This document shows, piece after piece, positions 52,481 through 61,460 of a stretch of 64,000 nt of DNA. Numbering within the stretch: position 1 is the stretch's first letter; each line of letters opens with the position of its first letter. Position numbers and translations under genes: made by a program. The notes beneath the pieces were generated by a model that ran no database searches, was not told the origin of the DNA, and saw only the letters and a program-made list of their open reading frames with translations. The DNA comes from Terrilactibacillus tamarindi (GTDB taxonomy: Bacteria > Bacillota > Bacilli > Bacillales > Sporolactobacillaceae). The stretch lies in the NCBI RefSeq assembly GCF_009718825.1, contig NZ_WNHB01000006.1, forward strand, positions 1-64,000. Direction: 5' to 3'.

Positions 52481-54040
52481 TGAATCAATTTCATAATTCC
52501 ATATTTTAAAGAAACATAGACCTGCAGAATTTTGATACTTTTAAAAAATTTTAAGTTTAAGCAACTTGTTGTTGATTTAACATGGCATTGATGCGATCAG
52601 CAGCTAATTTTGAAGCATTATAAACTAAAGTCACTAGGTCAAAATGAACTTTGGCACGTTTTCCAGTACGATAACGAACATTGTTCAGTTGAAAGTATTC
52701 CTTGAGATAAGCATTTACACGTTCCACAGCAGTACGACGTTTAAATATCGTTTTCCAAGCTTTTGATCCTCGAGCTGGTGCTGTATATTTTCTAAGATCT
52801 GTTGTGATTTTCACTTTGTACACCTTTTGACAGAGACCTTCGTTAGCTAAAGGACAGTCTTTGCATTCACTAGGCCGAGTGTATTTTAGTGTTTCATATT
52901 TTTTATCAAAACTATCATAACGATAGGAATGCTCACGGACACAAGTAGGTGTGAAATGTTTATCGAAGCCAATAGGTTCAGGCTCATTCCGTTTATTATA
53001 AGCAATAACAGCTTGATGTCCAATTCGATGAATTTGCGAATAAATAGGTTCGAAATCATAACCTGCATCCATTGTTTCATAACGTAGAGTTGGAATAGGC
53101 ACTCGCCCTTGAATCCCTTTTAATAAAGGAATCGCTGCCTTTCCGTCATTCAGATTGCCAGAAGAGAAGAGCGATTGAAGAATGTATTGGCTCGTTGTTC
53201 CAACAGCTAAGTGAGCCTTATAGCCGTACCAAAAGACATTTTTCCCTTCGCTATTCTTCTTCACGCCCCACTCTGGATCTTGGGGAATCTCAGCACGAAG
53301 CTCGGCTAAAGGAACGTCCAACTGATCTTCAATTTTCTTTTCAAAAAGAGGGGTACTGGCTTCTCGTTCTGCTTTTTCAACCAACCATTGTTCGCGGTCT
53401 TCCTTTGATTTGCGCCCACGCTTCTTAGGTTCAGTTTTTGGTTTTTCCTCTTTTGGAGGTGCCTGATCTTTTGCTTCAAAGTGTGTAGCATCAATGGCAA
53501 CTGTATCGTCCGTGATAAATTCTTCTGTGATCGCTTGATGAAGAAGTGTTTCTTGAACCTCTTCCATAACGTTCGATTCACTGATGATCGTAATCATTCT
53601 TGAATAGGCAGCTTCTGAAGGTACCGAATCGGATACCAAAAAACCGCAGTCAAGACGGAAAATCAAATCATTCTTTAAGCGTTTAATTAAATCTTTAATG
53701 AATGGAATCCGTTCTGAAATTCTAGCAACCAAGGAGTAAATCATAGCTGCATAATTTAGCTCAACCGGTCTGCCAAAACGTGATTTTTTCGTTACTAAAG
53801 CAAAGATTGGATCAATGTCAATAGTAGAAAAAATAGCCTCAAATCGCTGGGTAGGTTCTAAATCATATAATTCTTGCAGGTCAAATAGGCTTCCTTGTCG
53901 TATAATAGTCATAGGGAGTCTTCCTCCAGTCTTAGAGTTAGTGTGGTTACTTACTCATTTCGACATTTTGGGGAGGTACTCCTTTTTTTGCGTCTCAGAA
54001 GCCTTGAGGCTCTAAGGGTTTAATTTATGAAATTGATTCA
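52481..54040 (-). mobile_element. IS1182-like insertion sequence
   Basis: Perfect 16-bp inverted repeats TGAATCAATTTCATAA (52481-52496) and TTATGAAATTGATTCA (54025-54040) enclose one transposase gene, giving a 1560-bp element. No target-site duplication is evident (TAAC on the left, ACCG on the right). The termini and open reading frame are intact, so it may still be mobile. It sits between the alpha/beta hydrolase and glutaminase genes without interrupting a recognised gene. Confidence 0.8.
52557..53912 (-). CDS. IS1182-family-like DDE transposase
   Basis: A 451-residue transposase. The N-terminal DUF772-like domain has RFGRPVELNYAAMIYSLVAR and SDSVPSEAAYSRM. The DDE core has AIDATHFEAKD (first Asp), TMDAGYDFEPIY (second Asp) and RTAVERVNAYLKEYF (Glu). 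The region between them contains a lysine-rich KPKTEPKKRGRKSKED linker and a Cys cluster CKDCPLANEGLC. It is full length without frameshift. It belongs to the IS element bounded at 52481 and 54040. Confidence 0.88.
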   Translation of the reverse strand: MTIIRQGSLFDLQELYDLEPTQRFEAIFSTIDIDPIFALVTKKSRFGRPVELNYAAMIYSLVARISERIPFIKDLIKRLKNDLIFRLDCGFLVSDSVPSEAAYSRMITIISESNVMEEVQETLLHQAITEEFITDDTVAIDATHFEAKDQAPPKEEKPKTEPKKRGRKSKEDREQWLVEKAEREASTPLFEKKIEDQLDVPLAELRAEIPQDPEWGVKKNSEGKNVFWYGYKAHLAVGTTSQYILQSLFSSGNLNDGKAAIPLLKGIQGRVPIPTLRYETMDAGYDFEPIYSQIHRIGHQAVIAYNKRNEPEPIGFDKHFTPTCVREHSYRYDSFDKKYETLKYTRPSECKDCPLANEGLCQKVYKVKITTDLRKYTAPARGSKAWKTIFKRRTAVERVNAYLKEYFQLNNVRYRTGKRAKVHFDLVTLVYNASKLAADRINAMLNQQQVA

Positions 54041-54196
54041 ACCGTTTCACAATATTTAAAATAATGTATTAATTCAATGTCTAAAAATTGTACTAGTCTT
54101 CTACTATCATCACCGGGGAGATGGGGTCTTTCAAAGACTTAAGGATTCGAGGAGCTGGGTGCATTACATTCAAGCTTGCTACGCGGGGTAGTTCAA

Positions 54197-55126
54197 TTAA
54201 AACATACTTAATGAATATTTTTCTGCCAGCATTTCTAATAATTTTACCCCGGCAACGCTATTTCCTTTGTCATCAAGGGCAGGTCCTGAAATGCCAATGC
54301 CAAACCGGTTTGGGACAGCGCCTAATATGCCGCCGGACACACCACTTTTTGCCGGAATGCCAACACGGACCGCAAATTCACCTGATGCATTATACATCCC
54401 GCATGTTACCATAAACGTTTTACATAGACGGGCAACATGCGCTGGCATGATTCTTTTTTTTGTAACTGGATCGATGCCACCTAACGCAAATACGATTCCA
54501 ATTCTCGCCAAATCTAAGCAATCCACTTCAATTGCGCATTGTTTTGTATATAAATCTAACAGCTCTTCCACGTTTTCATCAATGATGCCATGCTGTTTCA
54601 TGAAATAACATAAAGATCGATTTAAATGCGACGTTTCGAACTCAGACTGCGCCACTTCTTTTGAATAGTGGATCTCTTTATTTCCTGTTAGCAATTGAAT
54701 AAAAGATAAAATACTTGTAAATCTTTCTTCAACAGAATTTCCTTTAATCATATGAGTCACAGCTAGTGCTCCTGCATTGATCATCGGATTAAGCGGTTTG
54801 GATGGCTTACTCATTTCTAATTTCACAATAGAGTTAAAAGGGTCACCTGTAGGTTCATAGCCAACTTTACTGAAAACAAGCTCTTCTCCACGCTGAATTA
54901 ATGCAAGCGCAAGCGTCAATACTTTTGAAATACTTTGAAGTGTGATTTTTTCTTTTACATTCCCTGCAGAAACATACTTTCCATCAGGAAAATAAATCGC
55001 AATGGATAAATCATCGCGATTTGCCTTGCTTAATGCCGGAATATAATCTGCCACTTTTCCCATCTTGGTGTAATGTTTTGCTTTTTTTAAAAATGTTTCT
55101 AATTCACTATTTGTTTTACAAGGCAT
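54197..55126 (-). CDS. glsA: Glutaminase
   Basis: A serine-dependent beta-lactamase-fold glutaminase of 309 residues that converts glutamine to glutamate and ammonia. The SxxK catalytic motif is in [11 protein letters not shown] (about residue 65). [15 protein letters not shown], the Tyr/Lys region [20 protein letters not shown], and [23 protein letters not shown] are family signatures. Full length. It has no amino-acid permease or two-component partner beside it, unlike ybgJ-ybgH in B. subtilis. Confidence 0.95.
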   Translation of the reverse strand: MPCKTNSELETFLKKAKHYTKMGKVADYIPALSKANRDDLSIAIYFPDGKYVSAGNVKEKITLQSISKVLTLALALIQRGEELVFSKVGYEPTGDPFNSIVKLEMSKPSKPLNPMINAGALAVTHMIKGNSVEERFTSILSFIQLLTGNKEIHYSKEVAQSEFETSHLNRSLCYFMKQHGIIDENVEELLDLYTKQCAIEVDCLDLARIGIVFALGGIDPVTKKRIMPAHVARLCKTFMVTCGMYNASGEFAVRVGIPAKSGVSGGILGAVPNRFGIGISGPALDDKGNSVAGVKLLEMLAEKYSLSMF

Positions 55127-55293
55127 ATAAGGTCACCAACTTTTTTTGGAATATAAATATGTCATCTGTTATTGATTTTACCTTTATCTTCACTTGTTTA
55201 AACGGTGTCAGACCATCTTTCTACACCTATAAGGTAGAAAATACTCTCAGTCATCAATGAACAATAACACCATATGAATGCCAATCAAAATAA

Positions 55294-55327
55294 ACCCAAT
55301 GAAAACCTTTTAACGTTTTCATTGGGT
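55294..55327 (-). terminator. Terminator of the ACT-MFS gene
   Basis: A 13-bp stem ACCCAATGAAAAC/GTTTTCATTGGGT, followed on the minus strand by TTATTTTG. Confidence 0.75.
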
Positions 55328-55344
55328 CGTGTCATTTTTTCACC

Positions 55345-56817
55345 TTATTCTACTGTAAGTTCTCTGACTTGTTTCTCTGCTTTTCTATCCATAAACCAAT
55401 AGTACATACTAAGCAGTATCATCCCTGTCATTAATATTGTATACCACTCAATAGCTTGATTTAGCCCAATCCAATGCGCAATAAATCCTAGACCTAATAC
55501 AGGGAGACTCACGCCTAAATACGTTAATACATAAAACGATGCAATGATGTCACCACGTTGTTGATCTGGCGAAATGTTATTCGTTAATGCCAGACTACCT
55601 GCAAAAGTTGGACCATGTCCAAAGCCAATTAAAACAGTTGTTAAAAATAACAAGACAAGCGATTGTGTTAATAATGTTAAAACTAAAGCTACGAGCCCTA
55701 AGATTAATAGAAGATATCCTGTTAACACTAAACTTTGCACGGGTAACTTTTTCAGAGTGAGTTGACTAACGGTTGAAATAATAAGAACAAGAGCAACGAT
55801 GGCTCCCGAAATAACTAAATTAGAACTCCCAACTAATTGATTCGTATAACTCGGAATAACCGAAAGCATTAAACTCATGATTGACCATGCCACGAAAGAT
55901 GTCATCCCAGATAAATAGAATCGTCCACGAATGGCATTTGGCACAAAAGGCTTATGAAGTTGAATCGTTTTTCGGGGTCTAACTTTTTCACTCATATATA
56001 GTAATCCAATAAAGCCTGGAACGGCGAGTAAGATATGGATGAGATACGATAGTTTCGTCGGAAGCGGGGCATATTCGCCCAAGAACCCGGATAATATTGG
56101 CCCAAGTGCATTACCTACTGTAACAGCCATTGCGCCAATGAAAGCCGCTTTGATTCTGTTTTGTTTTTTATCTAATTCCGTTAATGCTGCAACGGCAACC
56201 CCATTTAACATACCTACGGACAGACCTTGGAAAACGCGAGAGATTAAGAGCATAGTAATATTGTTTGATAGGACAAAGAACAGAGATCCAATGATCGAAA
56301 ACATCACACCTGGGATGAGTAGTTTTCTTCTCCCCAATTGGTCTGATAACTGTCCAGATATAATAATCGTTGGAATCACAACAATGGCATAGATGGCAAA
56401 AAGGAGCGTAACCATACCTGGTGATAAATGCCATTCTATACGGTAAACAGCTAACAATGGGGAAGGAATATTCGTTCCGAGAAGCGTGATGAATAGACTA
56501 TAGGCAACCAGCCAAAATGCTACGGTACGATTGGAAAAAATAGAATTTAATCGGTTCCCAATGATATTCAGCGCGGGATTCTGATCAATGACATTCACGT
56601 GAATGACATCGATTAAATTTTCGAGCTGCTTTAACACTTTTTCAAGGTTGTTATCCTCTGTTGTAAGAGAAATTTTCATTCGGGAAGTATGTTGTTCTTT
56701 ATACTTTCCAACCGTTAATGTATCGATATTAAGTCCCGATTGACTAAACAAACTAGACACTTTAGTTAATATTCCAGGCTGATCTTTAACAATAACCGAG
56801 ATTTGGCGCGTTTGCAT
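55345..56817 (-). CDS. MFS transporter with an N-terminal IlvH-like ACT domain (fusion)
   Basis: About 490 residues in one uninterrupted frame. Residues 1-80 form an ACT domain like that of the acetolactate synthase small subunit: RQISVIVKDQPGILTKVSSL, SGLNIDTLTVGKYKE and the final strand VIHVNVIDQ. Residues from about 95 on are a 12-TM MFS exporter (IIISGQLSDQLGRRKLLIPG is motif A; RVFQGLSVGMLNG follows). ACT domains bind amino acids, Val in IlvH, so transport may be gated by a cytoplasmic amino-acid level. AAGGAGG fits ATG 56817 (10-base gap) better than ATG 56826. Divergent LysR gene. Confidence 0.85.
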   Translation of the reverse strand: MQTRQISVIVKDQPGILTKVSSLFSQSGLNIDTLTVGKYKEQHTSRMKISLTTEDNNLEKVLKQLENLIDVIHVNVIDQNPALNIIGNRLNSIFSNRTVAFWLVAYSLFITLLGTNIPSPLLAVYRIEWHLSPGMVTLLFAIYAIVVIPTIIISGQLSDQLGRRKLLIPGVMFSIIGSLFFVLSNNITMLLISRVFQGLSVGMLNGVAVAALTELDKKQNRIKAAFIGAMAVTVGNALGPILSGFLGEYAPLPTKLSYLIHILLAVPGFIGLLYMSEKVRPRKTIQLHKPFVPNAIRGRFYLSGMTSFVAWSIMSLMLSVIPSYTNQLVGSSNLVISGAIVALVLIISTVSQLTLKKLPVQSLVLTGYLLLILGLVALVLTLLTQSLVLLFLTTVLIGFGHGPTFAGSLALTNNISPDQQRGDIIASFYVLTYLGVSLPVLGLGFIAHWIGLNQAIEWYTILMTGMILLSMYYWFMDRKAEKQVRELTVE

Positions 56818-57004
56818 GGGATCCATTCCTCCTTCTCTTTTAGATGATGTTTAAAAAGTCTGGGAAAAAGTGCTGCCAGATTTCTACGTCAGCTTACTTA
56901 TCCTTTCCTCAACCATATGTTTCAGTGCACTAAGCTACTCTTCCTTGAATTTCTCAACTCTTCCGTCCACCATTAAATTTCTTTAAGTATAATTTTATGA
57001 TATC

Positions 57005-57062
57005 ATCCTATTAGGTATATGGATAATATCTGTTTTATCTGTTTATCATACCTAAAAGGTAT
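57005..57062. promoter_or_regulatory. Two copies of a LysR-type operator dyad
   Basis: ATACCTAAAAGGTAT (57048-57062, perfect dyad around AAA) and ATCCTATTAGGTAT (57005-57018) are two related inverted repeats whose centres lie about 43-44 bp apart, four helical turns. They lie in the divergent promoter region, 21 bp before the LysR start. This fits a recognition site plus an activation site for a LysR tetramer. Confidence 0.65.
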
Positions 57063-57082
57063 ACTAGTCAGGGGGATCATTG

Positions 57083-57985
57083 ATGGATATTAGACAGCTC
57101 CGCTATTTTTTAGCTATAGCCAAAGAAGGGCAAATTACTCGGGCAGCAAAGAAACTGAATATTGAACAACCCCCATTGAGTCGGCAATTAAAAATGATAG
57201 AAGAAGAACTCGGTGTCACGTTATTTGATCGAAGTGGAAGACAAATGAAATTAACCGAAGCCGGAACCATTTTACAAGCTAAAGCAGAAAGTATTATTCA
57301 ACAACTCAATGAAACGGTGACTGAGATACAGGAAATAGATCAAGGAATCCAAGGCATGCTTTCCATTGGTTCAGTATTCTCATGCGTATCCTTATTACCG
57401 GAAAAAATAGCTTTGTTTCGTGAACACTATCCACGCGTCACCTTTAAAATTTTAGAAGGGGATCATACCGTATTAGGTGAGTATTTAGAGAGCCGGAATA
57501 TTGAATTGGTCTTGACAAGACTGCCCTTTGAATCAAATTATGATCCAATTAGATATTCAACTCTTAGTCTACCCTCCGATCCTTTTGTCTTTGTGGTGCC
57601 CAAAAAACGGAATTGGCGCCCCTCGCAGTCTTCCTTTCTATTAAAAGACTTAGAAAATATTCCCCTTATCGCCTTAAAAAGTGACCGAACCATTCAACTG
57701 AATGAAAAAATCGTCAACGAATGTCGACGACTAGGTTTTGAACCAAATATTATATGTGAATGTTCAAGTGTTTCTATCACCATTGCCTTAGTTATCGCTG
57801 GCATAGGTGTGACCATTCTTCCAAAATCAGTTCTTTCTTCCTTTTCAATCTCTGATATAGAGTTATTTGACTTACCTGATATTACAGTCCAATCGGAAGT
57901 GGGGATTGTATGGCTGAAGAACCGCTATCTTTCAAAAAGTGCCAGGCGGTTTATTGAGTTGTTTGAATTAGATAATGAGGAATAG
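57083..57985 (+). CDS. LysR-family transcriptional regulator
   Basis: A 300-residue LysR protein. The winged helix MDIRQLRYFLAIAKEGQITRAAKKLNIEQPPLSRQLKM is followed by a linker helix to about residue 90 and a periplasmic-binding-protein-like effector domain (from about 92, LSIGSVFSCVSLLPEKIALF). An in-frame TTG one codon earlier is less likely. It is divergent from the ACT-MFS gene and probably controls it together with its own expression. The inducer is unknown, but an amino acid or its precursor would fit the ACT domain. Confidence 0.92.
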   Translation: MDIRQLRYFLAIAKEGQITRAAKKLNIEQPPLSRQLKMIEEELGVTLFDRSGRQMKLTEAGTILQAKAESIIQQLNETVTEIQEIDQGIQGMLSIGSVFSCVSLLPEKIALFREHYPRVTFKILEGDHTVLGEYLESRNIELVLTRLPFESNYDPIRYSTLSLPSDPFVFVVPKKRNWRPSQSSFLLKDLENIPLIALKSDRTIQLNEKIVNECRRLGFEPNIICECSSVSITIALVIAGIGVTILPKSVLSSFSISDIELFDLPDITVQSEVGIVWLKNRYLSKSARRFIELFELDNEE

Positions 57986-58096
57986 TACTGTCTTGTCAAC
58001 GCGTTTATATCTTAGATTTAGAAAAAGAAGGCGAACTTGAAAGTATAGCTATTCAACTTAAAAATATTGTTTTAATGGACTAATAAAGGCATTAAA

Positions 58097-58123
58097 CAGA
58101 GCAGGAAATAGTCTCCTGCTCTG
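58097..58123. terminator. Hairpin between convergent LysR and phosphoesterase genes
   Basis: CAGAGCAGGA/TCCTGCTCTG, a perfect 10-bp stem with a 7-base loop. U-runs are weak on both sides. Its position between convergent genes supports a terminator role. Confidence 0.6.
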
Positions 58124-58211
58124 CTATCCGTTCTTTATTGAATTCCCACCATTCAATATACCTATTTTCAAATTAGCTCCGAAAACGACAAACCGTCATA
58201 ATCACAAATAC

Positions 58212-59939
58212 TTACTGTTTTCCACGAGCGGTTTTATCACTAACTGTCAACTGCACTTCTTGACTAATATTTCCGGCGGCGTCTTCTGCATATACACTTA
58301 CTTCTGTGCCGAGTTTTTGTTTTTCAATCTTGACATTGAATTTACCTTTTTTATTAGCTGTAGCACTACCTAGTTCGGTATCTCCAGCTTTAACAATGAC
58401 TTTAGTGTTCGCTTCTGCTGTTCCTTTGACAACTTTATTCACGTCGGTTAAACCGTCAACCACTGGCTTTTCCGGTGCTGTTACGTCTTTTTTCTCAATC
58501 CCAAACTGATCGATGATGTATGGTTCCATCCCTTTATTCCGATCGATTTCATACGAAACTACTGTTAATCGATTTTCATCAATCGTTACACTGGCGAAGT
58601 TTTGAATTGCTCCACGAACTGGTCTCGATGAATCTTCTGGATCGGAACCGTATTTTGCTGCATGGTTTTCTTCCGCAAGTTCAAACTTGTTGTAATATGC
58701 TTCTCCCAGTATTGGATCTTGATTTTTGTAATAGACTTTCGGACCAGATGTAGCCGGAATAAAATAGATCGACCCATCCGGATTTACCGAATATTCAATG
58801 GTCTGTCCATTTTTTATTTCTTTAATTTTTGTTGGTTCTGTTGCTTCGTTATCTTCATTAATCGGTTTAGAGCGGGCATAAATATGATCGTGTCCTTGGA
58901 ATACAAAATCGACGCCTAATTCAGCAATGACGGGTGCAATTTTGTTTCTAACACCGTTTTCGCCAATAATATCCTCGTCTGTCGCATGATTTGAGGTTGT
59001 ATAGGGTCCTTTATGCATTAAAACAACAACCCATCTTGCGCCATTGGCCTTCGCTGCTTGAATATCTGACTTCATCCATTCCATTTGTGCAGGTGTGAAA
59101 TCTCTATACTTTTCGGATGATTCGTTGTTATTTAATACGACAAAATGCGTATTGCTGTAATCATAGGAGTAATAAGCACCTGTCGTTGTGTCACTGTTTG
59201 GTACCTCTTGTATGTTAAAGTGATCAATAAAAGCATTTGGCTGCTTTTCATGGTTTCCAGCAGCAGGTGCAACCGTAGTATTTCCCCAAGTTTGTTTACT
59301 ATTGTCGATTAACCAGTCCCACTGATCTTCCATGCTTCCTTTATCAACGAAATCACCGGTCACTGCCATAAAGTCATAATCTTTTATCGTCTCCGCTGCT
59401 TTATTAAAGGTTTGGGCTGCTAATTTGGCTTCTTCCTCTGTTTTCGCCTGTGGATCGGTGAGGTTCATAAACGTGAACGCACCTGATTTAGGAGCTGTTT
59501 TAACTGTTCCTACTTCGCTCCATATACCAAGTTTCTCGTCGCCAACTCGATATTGATATTCCGTATTGGCTTTTAAACCTTTTGCTTCCGCTTTATGTAC
59601 GACCTCTTCTTTATCATTTGTCGATACATAGCTGATTCCTTTAAACTTTTTTGCTTTCTTAAAATTAGGGCTTTTACTTGTTTTTTCTATGATTTGCAGA
59701 TCACTCGCCCCAGATGCAAGCGTTGTATACCAAGTGAAACCTTTTGTCGTCTTGGTATCCCCAGTAAACGTAAGAATAACCTTTTTCACGTTCCCGATTG
59801 GAGCATTTGGATCAGGGGTAACATTCGAAGGACTCTCCGCTGCGTCTGCTGGCGTACTAGGAGGGACAATAAACATACCTAACGCTAAAACGAACACTGC
59901 GGCAATGGCTATTACTCTTTTAAAAATAGTAAACTTCAA
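58212..59939 (-). CDS. Secreted purple-acid-phosphatase-like metallophosphoesterase
   Basis: A 575-residue exported protein. The signal peptide (about 1-33) ends TPADAAE. A fibronectin/PAP N-terminal domain (about 45-150, with GLKANTEYQYRVGD) is followed by a calcineurin-like phosphoesterase. Metal motifs are FMNLTDPQA, AVTGDFVDKG (GD), APAAGNHEKQ (GNH), VVLMHKGPY and FVFQGHDHIYARS (GHDH). The last ~80 residues form an Ig-like repeat (PVVDGLTDVNKVVKGTAEAN). It likely releases phosphate from organic esters outside the cell. TDPQA replaces the usual D-x-H/D-x-G first motif. No Pho box recognised. Confidence 0.87.
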   Translation of the reverse strand: MKFTIFKRVIAIAAVFVLALGMFIVPPSTPADAAESPSNVTPDPNAPIGNVKKVILTFTGDTKTTKGFTWYTTLASGASDLQIIEKTSKSPNFKKAKKFKGISYVSTNDKEEVVHKAEAKGLKANTEYQYRVGDEKLGIWSEVGTVKTAPKSGAFTFMNLTDPQAKTEEEAKLAAQTFNKAAETIKDYDFMAVTGDFVDKGSMEDQWDWLIDNSKQTWGNTTVAPAAGNHEKQPNAFIDHFNIQEVPNSDTTTGAYYSYDYSNTHFVVLNNNESSEKYRDFTPAQMEWMKSDIQAAKANGARWVVVLMHKGPYTTSNHATDEDIIGENGVRNKIAPVIAELGVDFVFQGHDHIYARSKPINEDNEATEPTKIKEIKNGQTIEYSVNPDGSIYFIPATSGPKVYYKNQDPILGEAYYNKFELAEENHAAKYGSDPEDSSRPVRGAIQNFASVTIDENRLTVVSYEIDRNKGMEPYIIDQFGIEKKDVTAPEKPVVDGLTDVNKVVKGTAEANTKVIVKAGDTELGSATANKKGKFNVKIEKQKLGTEVSVYAEDAAGNISQEVQLTVSDKTARGKQ

Positions 59940-60381
59940 AATTTGCTTCCTCCTCTTAAATAGTTAAATAGATTTTCTACCTATTTCCAATTCTACAGAA
60001 GGAATTTAAACTAAATGTTAACTGAGTATGAATATTTCTTAAAGTTTCAATATTTATAAGATTAGTATCCGTATCTAATGAATTGATAACGAATGCTAAT
60101 CTAGTAAAACTTGTGGACAGCAATAGAAGGGGGCAGCTCTATCATCCAAAGTGTAAGAATCGGTTAAACTCGGATAAATAATTTCACAAAAATAAGATTC
60201 TTAACTTAGGTGAAGAGTGGTAGAAAAGTGATGATGTCAAGTCAGTCTCTATATATTAAAAATCCTTCTTAAAAAGAATCAAAATCCTAAAAAATCACTT
60301 TAAATTAGTAATACGAGTAAACAATAAGAGCATGTTTTGAACTAATATGATCAAAACATGCCCTAATAGAGTCTTTTATTA
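59940..60381. other. 442-bp intergenic region with terminator
   Basis: No gene. GCATGTTTTGA/TCAAAACATGC (60330-60340 and 60351-60361) just beyond the aldo/keto reductase stop is a probable terminator of that gene. The rest is AT-rich promoter DNA of unknown content in front of 60330 on either side. Confidence 0.5.
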
Positions 60382-61221
60382 TTAAAATTCCTCGTATTTT
60401 GCCGGATCCTGATTTTGCAAACGACCATTTGGCTGACTCAACTTACCAATTGTTTGCATTTCTTCATCAGTTAACGAGAAGTCAAACAACGACAGATTCT
60501 CAAGTTGTCGCCCTGGAGATGACGCTTTAGGAATTGGCAATGCGCCAAGCTGAATATGCCAACGAAGAATAATTTGAGGAATTGACTTTCGATGACGATC
60601 TGCAATTTTTTGGATCGTGCTATCCTTTAAAACTTCACTTGCTCTTCCAAGTGGACTCCATGATTCTGTCACAATGCCATGTTCCTTATCAAAGGCTCTC
60701 TGTTTTTCTTGAGAAAAGTAAGGATGCAGTTCAACCTGATTCACACTTGGGGTTATACCCGTTTCTTGAATCAAGCGTTCCAAATGTTCCGGAAGAAAGT
60801 TACAAACGCCAATCGAACGAATAAGTCCCCATTTCTTAGCATCAATCAAGGCTCTCCAAGCATCAACATACAGATCCTTGCTTGGATTTGGCCAGTGTAT
60901 GAGATACAAATCATAATAATCTAGACCCGCTCGTAAAAGAGATTCTTGAATCGTTGTGATAGCCTCATCGTAGGCGTGGTGACGTCCAGGTAACTTAGAT
61001 GTGATACGCAATTGCTCACGCGGGACTGAACTGCGCCTTACCGCCTCACCCAGCGCCCCTTCATTCTCATAGTTAAAGGCTGAATCAAGCAAACGATACC
61101 CTACATCGATCGCGCTTACTATCGTGTTTGCACCCGCTGTACCATTCAATTTATACGTACCAAAACCGATTGCTGGAAGTGTTAAACCGTCATTAAGCGT
61201 TATTTCTGGAATGTCAGTCAC
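60382..61221 (-). CDS. Aldo/keto reductase
   Basis: A 279-residue NADPH-dependent AKR. LPAIGFGTYKLNG, the catalytic set DVGYRLLDSAFNYENEGALGEAVRRS (Asp, Tyr), ITSKLPGRHH (Lys), DLYLIHWPNP (His) and the cofactor segment LGALPIPKASSPGRQLENL are present. It resembles B. subtilis YvgN/YtbE, which reduce methylglyoxal and other aldehydes. Monocistronic. Ribosome binding site AGGAGAGATCGCT. Confidence 0.93.
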   Translation of the reverse strand: MTDIPEITLNDGLTLPAIGFGTYKLNGTAGANTIVSAIDVGYRLLDSAFNYENEGALGEAVRRSSVPREQLRITSKLPGRHHAYDEAITTIQESLLRAGLDYYDLYLIHWPNPSKDLYVDAWRALIDAKKWGLIRSIGVCNFLPEHLERLIQETGITPSVNQVELHPYFSQEKQRAFDKEHGIVTESWSPLGRASEVLKDSTIQKIADRHRKSIPQIILRWHIQLGALPIPKASSPGRQLENLSLFDFSLTDEEMQTIGKLSQPNGRLQNQDPAKYEEF

Positions 61222-61403
61222 TAGCGATCTCTCCTTTCTTATTACTATTAATTTAGCATTCCAGAATCTTTAAGTCTAACAAACTGCTATTCATATTCAT
61301 TTTTTAAAGTGTTCAATAAAGAATATCGTATATATAGTTAAAAGAGTAGTTATTAGGGAATGAACATACAAGAATTTGATTCGTTTAACAATATATGTTT
61401 AAT

Positions 61404-61429
61404 ACGTAAAAAGACCATGCAGTGGTCTT
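61404..61429 (-). terminator. Terminator of the DUF5105-type lipoprotein gene
   Basis: AAGACCA/TGGTCTT with a five-base loop, followed on the minus strand by TTTTTACG, 32 bp beyond the stop codon. Confidence 0.75.
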
Positions 61430-61460
61430 GAGCTGCATGGCATAAGGTCCATTTACTGTA

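Noticed and set aside
56827-57082. T-box or other amino-acid leader before the ACT-MFS gene
   Set aside because: The region is short, lacks a T-box sequence or terminator hairpin, and is explained by LysR dyads.
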